Shown here: positions 29,975 through 40,392 of the stretch, piece by piece
Numbering within the stretch: position 1 is the stretch's first letter
How the letters are laid out: each line of letters starts with the position of its first letter
Origin: Sporopachydermia quercuum
Lineage: Eukaryota > Ascomycota > Sporopachydermiomycetes > Sporopachydermiales > Sporopachydermiaceae
Length of the DNA: 64,000 nt
Direction: 5' to 3'
Assembly (NCBI GenBank): GCA_001599295.1
Contig: BCGN01000009.1
Span: 186,001 to 250,000 of the forward strand
The notes under the pieces: model-generated
Databases searched by the model: none
What the model saw: only the letters and a program-made list of their open reading frames with translations
What the model was told of the DNA's origin: nothing
Made by a program: the position numbers and the translations under genes

Positions 29975-31528
29975 CTAACGACCAGATATTTGCTTCACCA
30001 TGAAGTCCTTCAAAGGGTCAATTGCATTCACCATCTTAAGGCCTAGGCTACGAACAGCTACAATTGGTCCTAGATCAGTAGAATAGATCTTGTGCAATTT
30101 GTCAACAATTCCAAGCAATGCATGATTTACCGGATACCTATCAGCCCAATAGTTCTCTAAGGCAAACTTCACACCAATATCCAAACCACGATTCATCGAC
30201 TTAGATATTGTCTCCACTAATGCTGCCACATCTCCTTGTCCCATGTTCAATCCTTGACCAGCTAGAGGATGCGTTGTATGAGCGGCATCTCCCACTAACG
30301 CAACTCTTTCTTCAACATAAGTATCAGCATGCGTGAGCTTCAAAGGGAACCTTGCTCTGCTGCCTTCTTCAACAGATATAATGGGATTGGGATAATTGTC
30401 CAAGTTAGTCTTAGAACCAGCTTGATCGAGCCTCCATTGGACTTCTGAAGCAATTTGATCCGATTTTCCTTCTTCCATCAATGTGTATAAATAATCTAGA
30501 TCTATTTGGTCAAGAACGAAACCAGCATTGACCAGGGAACAGAAAGCTGTAGGCTCGAGCTCAACAAGCTTCTTGGAGAGCTCAGGTGTTGTAGACCAAA
30601 CCAATGTAGCATTATCACTAGGTAGTGGTAGTAAGGCCAAGGGTCCCGTGGGTAGAAATCTTTGCCAGGCGGTGTTACGAAAATCTTCCCATTCAAGCTT
30701 CAATGAGGCGACGACACCCCATTTGTTGTATGCCCAGCCGTTAGAGTCAATTTTGGCAAAGTTTCTGACAGGGGAATTTGCTCCATCAGCTCCTACTAGT
30801 AGTCTTGTTGCTATCTGACTACCATCCGACAAGGTAACAACTGGCCATTCTGGCGATTTATCTGACTCATCTCCAGAAGCATTTGGCAGCGTTTCTAGCT
30901 TTGAGAATGTTTCAATCGATAACACTTTGATGTTGTCTCTAATTTTAATAAGCGTTTCAGTTTCACTATTCATTTCTTCAATTCTATTCAACAGTGCTGA
31001 TTGTAGATTCAGATTCTCACACATTGTTGCAATATCGTTGTGCTCAAAATTGATACGAGCATCATCAACTAGGCCATCATAAGCAACGATTTCATCGTAA
31101 AATTTGACTCTGTCATGAGCAATATGATTCCATGCGCCAATTTTCTCGAGGTATTTAACTGAAGCAGGTGTCAAAGAGGAGCATCTATTGGAGAAACGTC
31201 TTTCAGGGCTTTGGTGATTATAGTCCTTGATCTTATGAAGATCGCCAGCTTCTATTAAAACAGTTCTTAAACCAGCTGTAATAGGATTAAATTTTAGCGC
31301 TGTAGCTAGAGTTAAGCCAGCAGGGCCTCCACCAACAATAACTACGTCTGCTGACTCAATCTTAGCACTTTTCGGTGACTCATTCTCAGTCTTTGCTTGC
31401 TGTCTGAAATAAGAGCTTTGGCTGAACAAACGACGATTCGAGCCTAATGACACATTTACACAAAATCGGCCTATTCTGTATGGTTTGATTTTGACAGCTC
31501 TTATAGTTATCAAATGGGCATTCACCAT
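29975..31528 (-). CDS. COQ6: Ubiquinone biosynthesis monooxygenase Coq6
   Basis: Flavin-dependent hydroxylase of the coenzyme Q ring (C5), peripheral on the mitochondrial inner membrane in the CoQ synthome. I start it at the ATG at 31528 (517 residues; yeast 479), because the following 50 residues are Arg/Ser-rich and free of acids (IRAVKIKPYRIGRF, SNRRLFSQSSYFRQQAK), as expected for a mitochondrial presequence. An in-frame ATG at 31762 would add 78 residues without such character. The FAD-binding motif DVVIVGGGPAGLTLA follows. The second FAD motif RVALVGDAAHTTHPLAGQGLNMG is conserved (split here: ALVGDAAH, then PLAGQGLN). It is divergent from FOL1. Confidence 0.93.
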   Translation of the reverse strand: MVNAHLITIRAVKIKPYRIGRFCVNVSLGSNRRLFSQSSYFRQQAKTENESPKSAKIESADVVIVGGGPAGLTLATALKFNPITAGLRTVLIEAGDLHKIKDYNHQSPERRFSNRCSSLTPASVKYLEKIGAWNHIAHDRVKFYDEIVAYDGLVDDARINFEHNDIATMCENLNLQSALLNRIEEMNSETETLIKIRDNIKVLSIETFSKLETLPNASGDESDKSPEWPVVTLSDGSQIATRLLVGADGANSPVRNFAKIDSNGWAYNKWGVVASLKLEWEDFRNTAWQRFLPTGPLALLPLPSDNATLVWSTTPELSKKLVELEPTAFCSLVNAGFVLDQIDLDYLYTLMEEGKSDQIASEVQWRLDQAGSKTNLDNYPNPIISVEEGSRARFPLKLTHADTYVEERVALVGDAAHTTHPLAGQGLNMGQGDVAALVETISKSMNRGLDIGVKFALENYWADRYPVNHALLGIVDKLHKIYSTDLGPIVAVRSLGLKMVNAIDPLKDFMVKQISGR

Positions 31529-32380
31529 GATAAATAGATCTACACTTGACTTCTGGATTGTTGGTGATGTATTGGGGGAGAAAAGGCCAGATATCCACTT
31601 TGAAGTACTGCCAGTAATCTGGTACCAACGTTTGAAAAGTCTAGCACAACAGTTACAATTGTCAATAATTACCCTTATAATATGGTCAAACACGTATATG
31701 TTCGCCATAATATCAAACAATGACAGGGAAATCAGTTGATGAATGTCTTTGCTTTTTCCCATTAGTTATAGGATGATGTTGTATAAAATTGGATTAAAGT
31801 TTCAGAGTCATGCCAAATGTATGCACGCTATATGTAATCTGCTGCAAATAATCTGCACGGTCCATGCATAAGTACAAATGTACTTGTATGTAACCACATT
31901 GGGTTCAGGTTACAAAAATGTCACATTACCAAAGGTTACCCTTTGAAACTAATCCTATTACTTTTAAGGTCAAATACTCACGTGATGAATAAAATTCAAC
32001 TTCAATTCACAATTTATTATATTATTGAACATTTTTTGGTTATTAACCCCACTCATTTATTAGATATTATCAGCATTCTCAACTTCAGCTAAAATAAGAT
32101 TAATCTAGGAAAAGTATTATAGAAATTGCCAGCTTGTTCATATCTCTCTTGCAGGTGTTCCAACCATACCCCATGAAGAGAGTGCTCCATAGAGGTAGTA
32201 TCGCGCTTTTTACAATAACTGCGTGATATCGTACAATCTGTCGATAGTACTATCCGCTAGAACAGGCACACTTTGCAATCAGGACAGTTCACTGAATTAG
32301 GAACTCGATACGTTGATCTGATTCCTCTTTATTTTTTGTTAACGAATCATAGACTTCATTCTCTAGTAAGCATACATCAA
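31529..32380. promoter_or_regulatory. Divergent COQ6/FOL1 promoter region
   Basis: Contains a TGCA-rich patch (about 31816-31868, with TATGCA, CTGCA and ATGCAT words) and a CACGTG E-box (31979-31984, context CACGTGAT). The left part may be translated if COQ6 starts at 31762 instead of 31528. Confidence 0.45.
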
Positions 32381-34960
32381 ATGAGCATTTGGAAAGGATT
32401 TAACACATTTAAAGGAATAACATTGCGAGGGGGATTTGGACTCCGACTCAATAACATGAAAAGATCATTCAACACTTCTTGTGTATGTTTAGGCACCAGC
32501 GATACGGTTTTCATAAATAACTTATCACTGAAAGCTTGGACTGGGAAGGACGCTTGGGATAGACCGTTGGCACAACCAATCGGCGTTTCAATTGAGCTAA
32601 AATCTTCTATTACTAAAGCGGGCGAAGATGATGATCTACAGTACTCTTTGAACTATGCTGTTATCTCTAGAAATGTCACAGATAGTATAGAAGGTCATGT
32701 TGGATCAAATCATAATGCCAAGTTTGATAGTCTTATAGATGTAGCGGAAAAAGTTGCTACCGTTGTTCTTGACCAAGAGAAAGGAGGAGGGAAATGGGCA
32801 AAGGTCAATATTCGCAGTTCCAAAGCGTTGTTGAGAGCCAAGGTTGTTGACATATCAATTATAAGAGAAGTAAGTCAAGAATTTCACTGTATTATTGATC
32901 CTATTGGCAGAAATCAAATCAAAATTCAAGATATTGACGTCATGACAATTATTGGAGTATTTGGATTTGAAAGACTCCAAAAACAAAAAGTCATATTAGA
33001 TCTCTCTATTGAAATGAAAGATTTAAGTAAAGGCCGGATGATTGATCTTCATAACGTATCTGTCGTTGCGAGCAATTTTGTCGAGACCTCCAAATTCAAG
33101 ACAGTTGAAGCATTGGCTACATCTGTTGCTCAAGTTGTATGTCAAGAGTTTCCCGTGGATCAAATTACAGTGAAAGTGCAGAAGCCAAATGCTATTACGT
33201 TTGCTGATGGTGTTGGCGTCAGTATTACTAGGACCCCTTCATCTTTTGAGCAGTTTCAACCAATTAGACTGTATAATAATCATAATATTAACACACCTGG
33301 ATCACCAGAACCAGAGACTCTTTACCCATTGGAAGAGCTGCCTTCGCAGTCTGTTCTGAAAGATCTTCATGAAGTATACATTGCCTTTGGTACTAACGAA
33401 GGAGACTCTCTGATTAATATTGAAACTGCAATAAAAGAACTGAACTCTAGAAACATAAAAGTGAAGTATACGTCCTCACTGTATGAATCCGAACCTATGT
33501 ACTATACCGACCAAGCGAAGTTTGTGAATGGAGTCGTTTACTGCATCACTGAATTAGAACCTTTGGACTTATTAGATGCTCTACAGGATATTGAATCGAA
33601 CGTATTAAAGAGAGTTAAACTGATTGACAAAGGACCTCGAACAATTGATTTGGATATCGTTTTATATGATGATTTGGCATATCAACATCCGAGGTTAACG
33701 ATTCCTCATATTGGTCTTCTAGAACGGTCATTTGTTCTACAGCCACTATGCGATATCATCCCTCCAACAGCATTACATCCCTTGACTGCGGAAACGTTTC
33801 ATTCACATTTAGAACAACTACCCGAACCTGATACTTCTGTTCAAACGTCCTCAAATCTGGTAACACTGCTACCTGTAATCACCAGAAGAGATCATGGCAA
33901 AACTACAAGAAAAACTATTTCTTTTGATCCTTTCAATAAAACTAAAGCTACGGAAATTATGGGTATACTGAATGCTACCCCAGATTCATTTTCTGATGGT
34001 GGAAAGAACTACAGTTTAAGAGATTTGATTGATAATGCCAAATATATGATTGATAACGGTGCCTCTATACTAGATATAGGTGGATGCTCTACAAGACCAG
34101 GCTCAAGACCTGTGAGTATAGCAGAAGAGATCGACCGCGTTGTTCCTGCTATAGAAGCAATCAGAACATCGGAAGATGAGAAACTGAAGAATTGTACAAT
34201 ATCTGTTGATACATACAGGGCCCAAGTCGCTGAAGCAGCTATCAATGCTGGAGCCAATATCATAAACGACATCTCTGGAGGTAAGTTCGATCCTGATATG
34301 TTCAAATTGGTTGCTGAAACAGGTGTTTCTATCATTTTGAATCATACTCGTGGTAGCCCTGAAGATATGTGGAGTAAAGAGCTATGCAATTATACATTAG
34401 AAACAGAACAAGATGGAGATACTGTTGAGTATGATGGCAATGGAGGAATTCTTTCCGGTAATACTAAGGCTTATGCAGATATAGTATGCAGAGTTGTAGC
34501 TCGTGAGCTTGCTGCTCAAGTTAATAAAGCCTTTGAACAAGGAGTAAGAAGATGGCAGATGATTCTCGATCCTGGTTTAGGATTTTCCAAAGGATTGAAA
34601 GAAAACCTTGCAATAATCAAGAAGTTTGATGCTATCACCGGTTACTCAAGAGTTGTTTATTCATCATCATCATGTAATAGTGAAGAACTAGATTTGTCGT
34701 ACGTACCATTGAAAGGTTTACCCCAACTTTTGGGACCTTCAAGAAAGAGATTTATAGGTACTTTGACTTCATTTCCAGCTGTTACGAGTAATGCTGCTGA
34801 ATCTGCCGAATATGTTGATAAGGAAAGGACAATTGGAACTGCTTCGTCAATAGTTTCCTGTGTTGCTGCAGGAGCTGATATTGTCAGAGTTCATGATGTA
34901 TATGAAATGAGAAAAGCAGTCCAATATGCTGATGCTTTATACAGAGACATTGTGGCATAA
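32381..34960 (+). CDS. FOL1: Trifunctional folate synthesis protein Fol1 (DHNA-HPPK-DHPS)
   Basis: One chain carries three steps of folate synthesis: dihydroneopterin aldolase, hydroxymethyl-dihydropterin pyrophosphokinase and dihydropteroate synthase. From the ATG at 32381 it has 859 residues (yeast 824). Two tandem DHNA domains fill about residues 35-290. HPPK follows (IAFGTNEGDSL, then GPRTIDLDIVLYDD). DHPS occupies the last 320 residues (MGILNATPDSFSDGGK, ILDIGGCSTRPGS, NDISGG, ILDPGLGFSK, GPSRKRF). The first 30 residues are basic, hydroxylated and acid-free, suiting mitochondrial import; an in-frame ATG at 32456 would give a form lacking most of it. FOL1-GIS2-RTC4 neighbours match S. cerevisiae chromosome XIV. 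Confidence 0.97.
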   Translation: MSIWKGFNTFKGITLRGGFGLRLNNMKRSFNTSCVCLGTSDTVFINNLSLKAWTGKDAWDRPLAQPIGVSIELKSSITKAGEDDDLQYSLNYAVISRNVTDSIEGHVGSNHNAKFDSLIDVAEKVATVVLDQEKGGGKWAKVNIRSSKALLRAKVVDISIIREVSQEFHCIIDPIGRNQIKIQDIDVMTIIGVFGFERLQKQKVILDLSIEMKDLSKGRMIDLHNVSVVASNFVETSKFKTVEALATSVAQVVCQEFPVDQITVKVQKPNAITFADGVGVSITRTPSSFEQFQPIRLYNNHNINTPGSPEPETLYPLEELPSQSVLKDLHEVYIAFGTNEGDSLINIETAIKELNSRNIKVKYTSSLYESEPMYYTDQAKFVNGVVYCITELEPLDLLDALQDIESNVLKRVKLIDKGPRTIDLDIVLYDDLAYQHPRLTIPHIGLLERSFVLQPLCDIIPPTALHPLTAETFHSHLEQLPEPDTSVQTSSNLVTLLPVITRRDHGKTTRKTISFDPFNKTKATEIMGILNATPDSFSDGGKNYSLRDLIDNAKYMIDNGASILDIGGCSTRPGSRPVSIAEEIDRVVPAIEAIRTSEDEKLKNCTISVDTYRAQVAEAAINAGANIINDISGGKFDPDMFKLVAETGVSIILNHTRGSPEDMWSKELCNYTLETEQDGDTVEYDGNGGILSGNTKAYADIVCRVVARELAAQVNKAFEQGVRRWQMILDPGLGFSKGLKENLAIIKKFDAITGYSRVVYSSSSCNSEELDLSYVPLKGLPQLLGPSRKRFIGTLTSFPAVTSNAAESAEYVDKERTIGTASSIVSCVAAGADIVRVHDVYEMRKAVQYADALYRDIVA

Positions 34961-35624
34961 AAGAGAGGAAGACTAGGAAACCAGAACAGAAGGAGGAGGA
35001 GAGGAGGAAAAGGAGAAGGGCAATTGAAGTACAAGTAACTATAAACATCTTAGACATATAATAATAATACTAAAAATAATAGGTAATAATAACTACTCCT
35101 ACGGAACTCTTTGAATCTTTGAGATAGTCTGAATATACACCAAATCAGTCAACATTTTCACTTTCCGCCAATAAACTATATGCAGGATTGTGCAACATTA
35201 TGCAAACGCATGCAAATATATGTCTACTTTGCGTATAGTACAATATATTGCTATTCTAAGTAACATTATTCCCAATTGTACATATATCCAAAACAAGTAT
35301 TCATTTCCCTTTAAAGCAAGAAATTACCCTCCTTTTGAGATCTGAAATTTTTTCAAAAGCAAACCAGAAATAGCAAGAAACGAGGATTCAAAAAAACCCT
35401 GAATAAGTGCCGTTACATATTGTACAGCGTTTCTATTGAGAAGTTATTCCTTTAGCGTTATATTTGTTCTATTCCACGATAACCATTTTCTACGCAACAC
35501 AATATTTTGGATCCAAAGTCAAGTGGAGATTGCTTAGGAGCTGAAAGAAGATACAGGGATTGGAGAGTTACCGACGTGAGAGGTAAGACAAGACAGGAAA
35601 CGAAAATCTGAGAAACTAGTAACA
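34961..35624. other. FOL1-GIS2 spacer
   Basis: A purine-rich tract (GGAGGA repeats, about 34961-35020) follows FOL1. A TGCA-rich patch lies at about 35180-35218. The GIS2 leader contains AGGTAAGA (35580-35587), which could be a 5' UTR intron donor, but no matching branch/acceptor is evident. No gene seen. Confidence 0.4.
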
Positions 35625-36164
35625 ATGACTACTCTTTACCCAAGAACATGCTTCAAATGTGGAGCTGTTGGCCATTTGGCTGAAACTTGTACAGTTCCAG
35701 AAAGATTATGCTATAACTGCAAACAACCGGGACACCAATCATCAGACTGTCCTCAACCTAAGAGCACCAACTCTAAGCAATGTTACATTTGCGGTGGTAT
35801 TGGCCACGTTCAAGCTGACTGCCCTTCAAGCAAATCTGGACCCAAATGCTACAACTGTAATCAACCAGGTCACAGTTTCAAGAACTGTCCTTCAAATAGA
35901 GGAATTCCCCCTCCTAGAAGAGGCCCACACAATGCTGCTCCTGCTGCTGGAACTACTTGTTACAAGTGCGGTGGACCCAACCATTTTGCCAGAGATTGTC
36001 AAGTTGGTTTAGTCAGATGTTATGCTTGTGGTAAGACTGGACACATTTCCAAGGATTGCACCAGTGCTGGAACTAGTGGTAAGACTTGCTACAACTGTGG
36101 TAAATCTGGTCATATCTCTAAGGATTGTCCAGAAAATGCCGCTGAAGAAGAAACTCAAGAATAA
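35625..36164 (+). CDS. GIS2: CCHC zinc-knuckle RNA-binding protein Gis2 (CNBP homologue)
   Basis: Translation-associated single-strand nucleic-acid-binding protein, the yeast counterpart of human CNBP/ZNF9. The product has 179 residues (yeast 153). Seven CX2CX4HX4C knuckles can be counted: CFKCGAVGHLAETC, CYNCKQPGHQSSDC, CYICGGIGHVQADC, CYNCNQPGHSFKNC, CYKCGGPNHFARDC, CYACGKTGHISKDC and CYNCGKSGHISKDC. Between knuckles four and five lies a 25-residue Pro/Arg/Gly/Ala linker with an RG-type patch. The tail is acidic (AAEEETQE). No intron is needed. Confidence 0.97.
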   Translation: MTTLYPRTCFKCGAVGHLAETCTVPERLCYNCKQPGHQSSDCPQPKSTNSKQCYICGGIGHVQADCPSSKSGPKCYNCNQPGHSFKNCPSNRGIPPPRRGPHNAAPAAGTTCYKCGGPNHFARDCQVGLVRCYACGKTGHISKDCTSAGTSGKTCYNCGKSGHISKDCPENAAEEETQE

Positions 36165-37086
36165 ATCAAACTGTGGAGTTAGTCAACTTTATTATTATGG
36201 AGTTTGAGATAGCTTGATAGATTAAATCTTTGCTATTAATTTCTTGTAATTCATAATTTTATTCGATTGCTGTGGTAGAACGTTTGATTATATTATATGC
36301 TGGAGTTGAAATTAGCTATTGTTCTTCTAATTGGAACAAGGAGTAAGTTTGTATTTAGTTAGTAATTATTTAGCTATTCTGATTTGAGTTTCCTGTTTGT
36401 TTGAGGTGTGTTTGTTATTTGTTTCTCCTTAATCCATGATCATTAATTTTTTCAATGCAATTGGGAAAAGCGAGAGAGAAAGTTGATTAGTTGAAAGCCG
36501 TGAAGAAGTGATGATGCAACAGTTCGGGGGTAGCGATGTGAGATATTATTCAAATCTTGTGTATTTTTACGTCCTGGGGCTTCATGAGTCTTTTTTATGT
36601 TAATTTTTTGTTAATAGATCTTCCTCATTTTTTGAAAAATGTCCTTAGATCTTTCTGGTTTCTCGGTATGAATATCTTCTTTGTTGAATATCTTTTTTAT
36701 TAAATTTCAGTAAGTACTTAGTTGTTAAATTGTCAATAACCTGTTTTCTGAGGGCCATATAGATTGAATGAGTGATTGATTGTCAACTCTGATTTATGTA
36801 TTCTCAGAGATCCTTTGATGCATACTATTAGCGTGGGCTCTGAGTAGAAAAACACTCATATAACCAACTCATTATAATGAAATAAAATAAAACATACATC
36901 TCGGCATTTATCAGAGCTAACAAAACAATGAATTGAATGAAAAAAAGTACACTTGAAGACTTCTTTACATATTATATTCGTTCATTATACTAATACATAA
37001 CTATCCCATATAATGCCACTACCACTATTGAAAAGTCCTACAAGGTACTATGCCAAAAAAAAAAAAAAGGTTATGGTAAAATACAG
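36165..37086. other. GIS2/RTC4 convergent spacer
   Basis: A 922-bp T-rich spacer between two 3' ends. No gene seen. A poly-A run lies at 37054-37068. Confidence 0.4.
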
Positions 37087-38215
37087 CTAAACATCGCCAT
37101 TAACTATCTTACCATATTCAGAACTCTCTATTAAAACTTCATATGCTTCTTCTCGTGAATTTAATTTCACTTCCTGTTTTATCATAGAAACAGCCAATTC
37201 TGGTGATAGTACATATTGGGTATAATCGTTCTCCGACCAGAACGATATTGTAGAATCAGTTTTACAAAGCTTTGTTAGCTGTGGCTTGAAGTGGTTTAGT
37301 ATTTCTTCAATCATTATCATTTGGCCAACAGAACCATAGAAACCTGGTTTTGACCAACTAAAATCCATTTTAGTTAATAAGTCACCATTGAAGTGTGTCA
37401 CGATGCTGGCATTTTCGATNTCCTTTGCCTTTTGTATGAATCTGTATTTCCGGTTTTTATCTTTTGATAGCATGCATTTGACTTCAGGCAGATTTCTGAC
37501 TACCTGTTGTCTGAATATTTTCCCATCAACAATCTTATCTGGATATCCCTTATTTCTACCATCCTTTATTATCTCTTGTCGTTTCAACTTCAACTCATCT
37601 CTGAAGTTGCTACCATTTTCTTCATGCTTCTTTTCATCAAGCTTTAGGTACCTTTCCAGAGATGTTTTGTCTGTTGATTCAACGGCTGACAGTGTTTTCT
37701 GATCCATGGTGCAGTCCTGTTNACTGATCTTATCCCATAGAGCTTTTTTCTTGTTTTTGGCTTGCTGTAAGTCTCTTAAAGTATCTTCAATACCTTCTGT
37801 CTCATCATCTTGTATAACTAGAGTCTCAGCAACATCATTCACATCATCTTGGAATAGAAGGTCCAGAGGAGTATTGAATGTTGATATGTAGTCAATGTTT
37901 GATTTTGATTTGGTTGATACAGTAGAAACTCCTTTCCTACATGTATTCTTGCAATTTATATCATCAATATCAGCAAATTCATCACGTTTATTACTATCAT
38001 CAATGTTATTTGCTATATCACTCAGTTCATTACTCTTCTGTATTTTTTCCACCTTCCCGCGGTCAAGGGACGAAGATACTTTTGATTTGTACTTCTCATA
38101 ACTTCTTTTCCGTATTTTGTTCGGAATAACAGTATAGCTAGATCTTGTATAATTCTGTTAGTAACAAACTCTAACCACAAGCAGTAGATTATCGCAAATG
38201 TCCCACTCACGTCAT
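37087..38215 (-). CDS. RTC4: Rtc4-domain protein, one intron with a 5-nt coding first exon
   Basis: Homologue of S. cerevisiae Rtc4 (YNL254C), a nuclear protein of ill-defined role named from a telomere-capping screen. The long frame has no ATG at its head. A consistent model is exon 1 38211-38215 (ATGAC) joined to exon 2 37087-38143. The 67-nt intron has donor GTGAGT, branch TTACTAAC and acceptor ATACAAG. The product then has 353 residues, beginning MTSSYTVIPNKIRKRSYEKY. The C-terminal part carries the Rtc4-like domain: KPGFYGSVGQMIMIEEILNHF and YTQYVLSPELAVSMIKQEV, then EEAYEVLIESSEYG. The N-terminal half is polar and acidic. Two codons contain N (37420, 37722). Confidence in the family is good; the first exon is inference. 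Confidence 0.82.
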
Positions 38216-39117
38216 TACAGAAACTTTCAACTAGTTTTTATGGTTGTGTCATGGAAAGGCGATTGGTAAGTGTGAGTGATCTGGTGAGGGAGGATAGATG
38301 CCATACACAAGTGGCTATATTCTGAGAGCGACCTGCCAGTACTTATGGCAAAACAACAAATAAAACCCAACTGTGCTTGAATCACGTAATAATGCCAACA
38401 TCGATCAAATATAACCTGTGAATATTTGGAATACACCATATAATCGATCTTCAAGTTGGTGATATCTTCCTACTTTTCTTATCTCATTAAAAGCTTACTA
38501 TACGTCCGAAAGGCTGTAGGTTCAAGTGTCCTGTAAGCAAGAAAAATCACATGATATAGTTCTTGCTCCTAGGACAAAATATGTTGTCCCATATTTATGT
38601 ATTTTCTCTTCTAGTAGTTAACTTTAGTCTGGACAGAATATTACCGTGCGAGGTTGCGGCCAGAGTTTACCAATGCGATTGGAAAATTTCAGTATTTCAC
38701 AATATCGTAGTGGTATCCTACTAGGGATAGAGTAATAGATTATTGAGTATATATATAATGATAATGATAAATATAAATATTTAAGATAGCGCTGAATAAT
38801 CATTTTCTCAGGAGATTTGTCAGTGAAAGTAGTTGGTGTCAGCAAGGAAAGGAGTGCTTTTAGCTGATACCGCAGTAACCATCCGAGTTTCAATTAAAGT
38901 GAGCTCTCGTTATTCACTCAAGAGCTTGATTAACGGCGGATAGATATATATTTCATCAAACAGCAGAAAACTAGCCTCTGAGCCAGTAGCTTAAAGGATT
39001 CTAACCGCTGAACGAAATACTTGCAAATTAGAGGATTAGCTCAAACAACGAGACGTACTATCGGAAAACATCTCCTGGAAGTTGACGTACACTAAGACTT
39101 CAATTGATCCGACAGTA
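38216..39117. other. Divergent RTC4/MRPL17 promoter region
   Basis: A 902-bp spacer. AT-rich with a TATATATAAT stretch near 38750. No gene seen; an apparent tRNA B-box-like word near 38520 was rejected. Confidence 0.4.
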
Positions 39118-40164
39118 ATGCTAAGAAGTTTGAACTGTGGAGCAGTTCCACGATGTGCTTCTCTACGTAAGTAAATGTATTGGGGGCATCAGAATACCCC
39201 CAGTTGTGACAAATAAGAGAAGCTAGGGATTGTATTTGATCATAATTCATATAATGACTATCATAACTAACCGTTCATAGTTCTCCGAAGAGGGATTTCC
39301 GGAACGGCTACTTTGCCAGTAGAAGCCACAACAGAACGAGTGACTACCGAAACAATAGAGATTCCAGTAAATCCTAGCGTCAGAGCAGCATTAGTTCTAT
39401 CCAGAAACCCCATCGTCACCCCTGATTTAACAGAATTTGAGGGAAAGTATTACTATTATCAGTCTGAATTAAGGAAAAGACTAATGTGGTCATTCCCTTA
39501 CTACTTTTATTTCAAGAAAGGTACAATGTCCGAAAGAGCATTTATGAAAGCTCAAAGAAAACAAATTCTAAGCAGACAGAAAAACATTTGGTACCCCAAA
39601 GGTTTACCAGAGGTCCGATTCAATCGTGAATTAAAACAGAAGCAGACCGTCATTATTCCTAAAGTTCAAAATAGTTTGACTGGTGAAGTTGACGCTGCAT
39701 TAACTCTCAATTCCAGAACAACTGAAGCTGATGAAACAAATGATACTAAATCTTTAGAAAGAAGGCTTTCGCGTACATTATATCTTGTGGTTAAAGACTC
39801 AGGATATGGAAATGGATGGAAACTGCCTTCTACAGAATTACATAGCAATGAAACACTTGACATTGCAGCTGAAAGAGGATTAAGAGATTTTGGTGGTGAT
39901 AAAATCAAAACTTGGACAGTTTCCAGCAAACCAGCAGCAGTAATGAAATATGATAAGAAGAAGAGACCTTTAGGATCATTCAATGTTGCTAAAGATCGAG
40001 TTGATATTTCCGAGTATATCATCAAATCACATATCATTGCTGGTTCATTCAGTAATGTTGATGAGAGGATAACTGATTATGCATGGCTTAGCAAAGAGGA
40101 ACTAGGAGAAGTGTTGGATCAGCAATACTTCAAGGATTTGGAATGTTTATTTTCAGATGTTTGA
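39118..40164 (+). CDS. MRPL17: Mitochondrial large-subunit ribosomal protein Mrpl17 (mL46), one intron
   Basis: Component of the mitochondrial 54S subunit with a Nudix-like fold. Exon 1 is 39118-39166 and exon 2 is 39281-40164. The 114-nt intron has donor GTAAGT, branch AACTAAC and acceptor TTCATAG. Spliced, the protein has 310 residues (yeast 281) and begins MLRSLNCGAVPRCASLLLRR, a clear mitochondrial targeting sequence, half of which comes from exon 1. Family landmarks: AALVLSRNPIVTPDLTEFE, the YYYYQSELRKRL segment, and the Nudix-like part (TLYLVVKD, WKLPSTELHSNETLDIAAERGL, then DYAWLSKEEL). Confidence 0.94.
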
Positions 40165-40392
40165 TTGAGGTTGATTATGTTATATGAAGTTGATCGATTA
40201 CATTGAATCGTAATATAGATAGAATCAACAGTCAAATCTCTCGTCGATCTTGATATCAGCTATTATGATATCTCATGTAAATATATATATCATTAGAGAA
40301 TAAGTTTTGTCTATATGTATTGTAGAATTGTAATATGTTGTGTTATGGTATTAATATTAAACATGGACTTATCAAATCCTCATACTCTATCT

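Noticed and set aside
38500-38560. A tRNA-like B-box word (GGTTCAAGTGTCC)
   Set aside because: It has two extra bases relative to a T arm, no matching A box or acceptor stem upstream, and no T-run after it.
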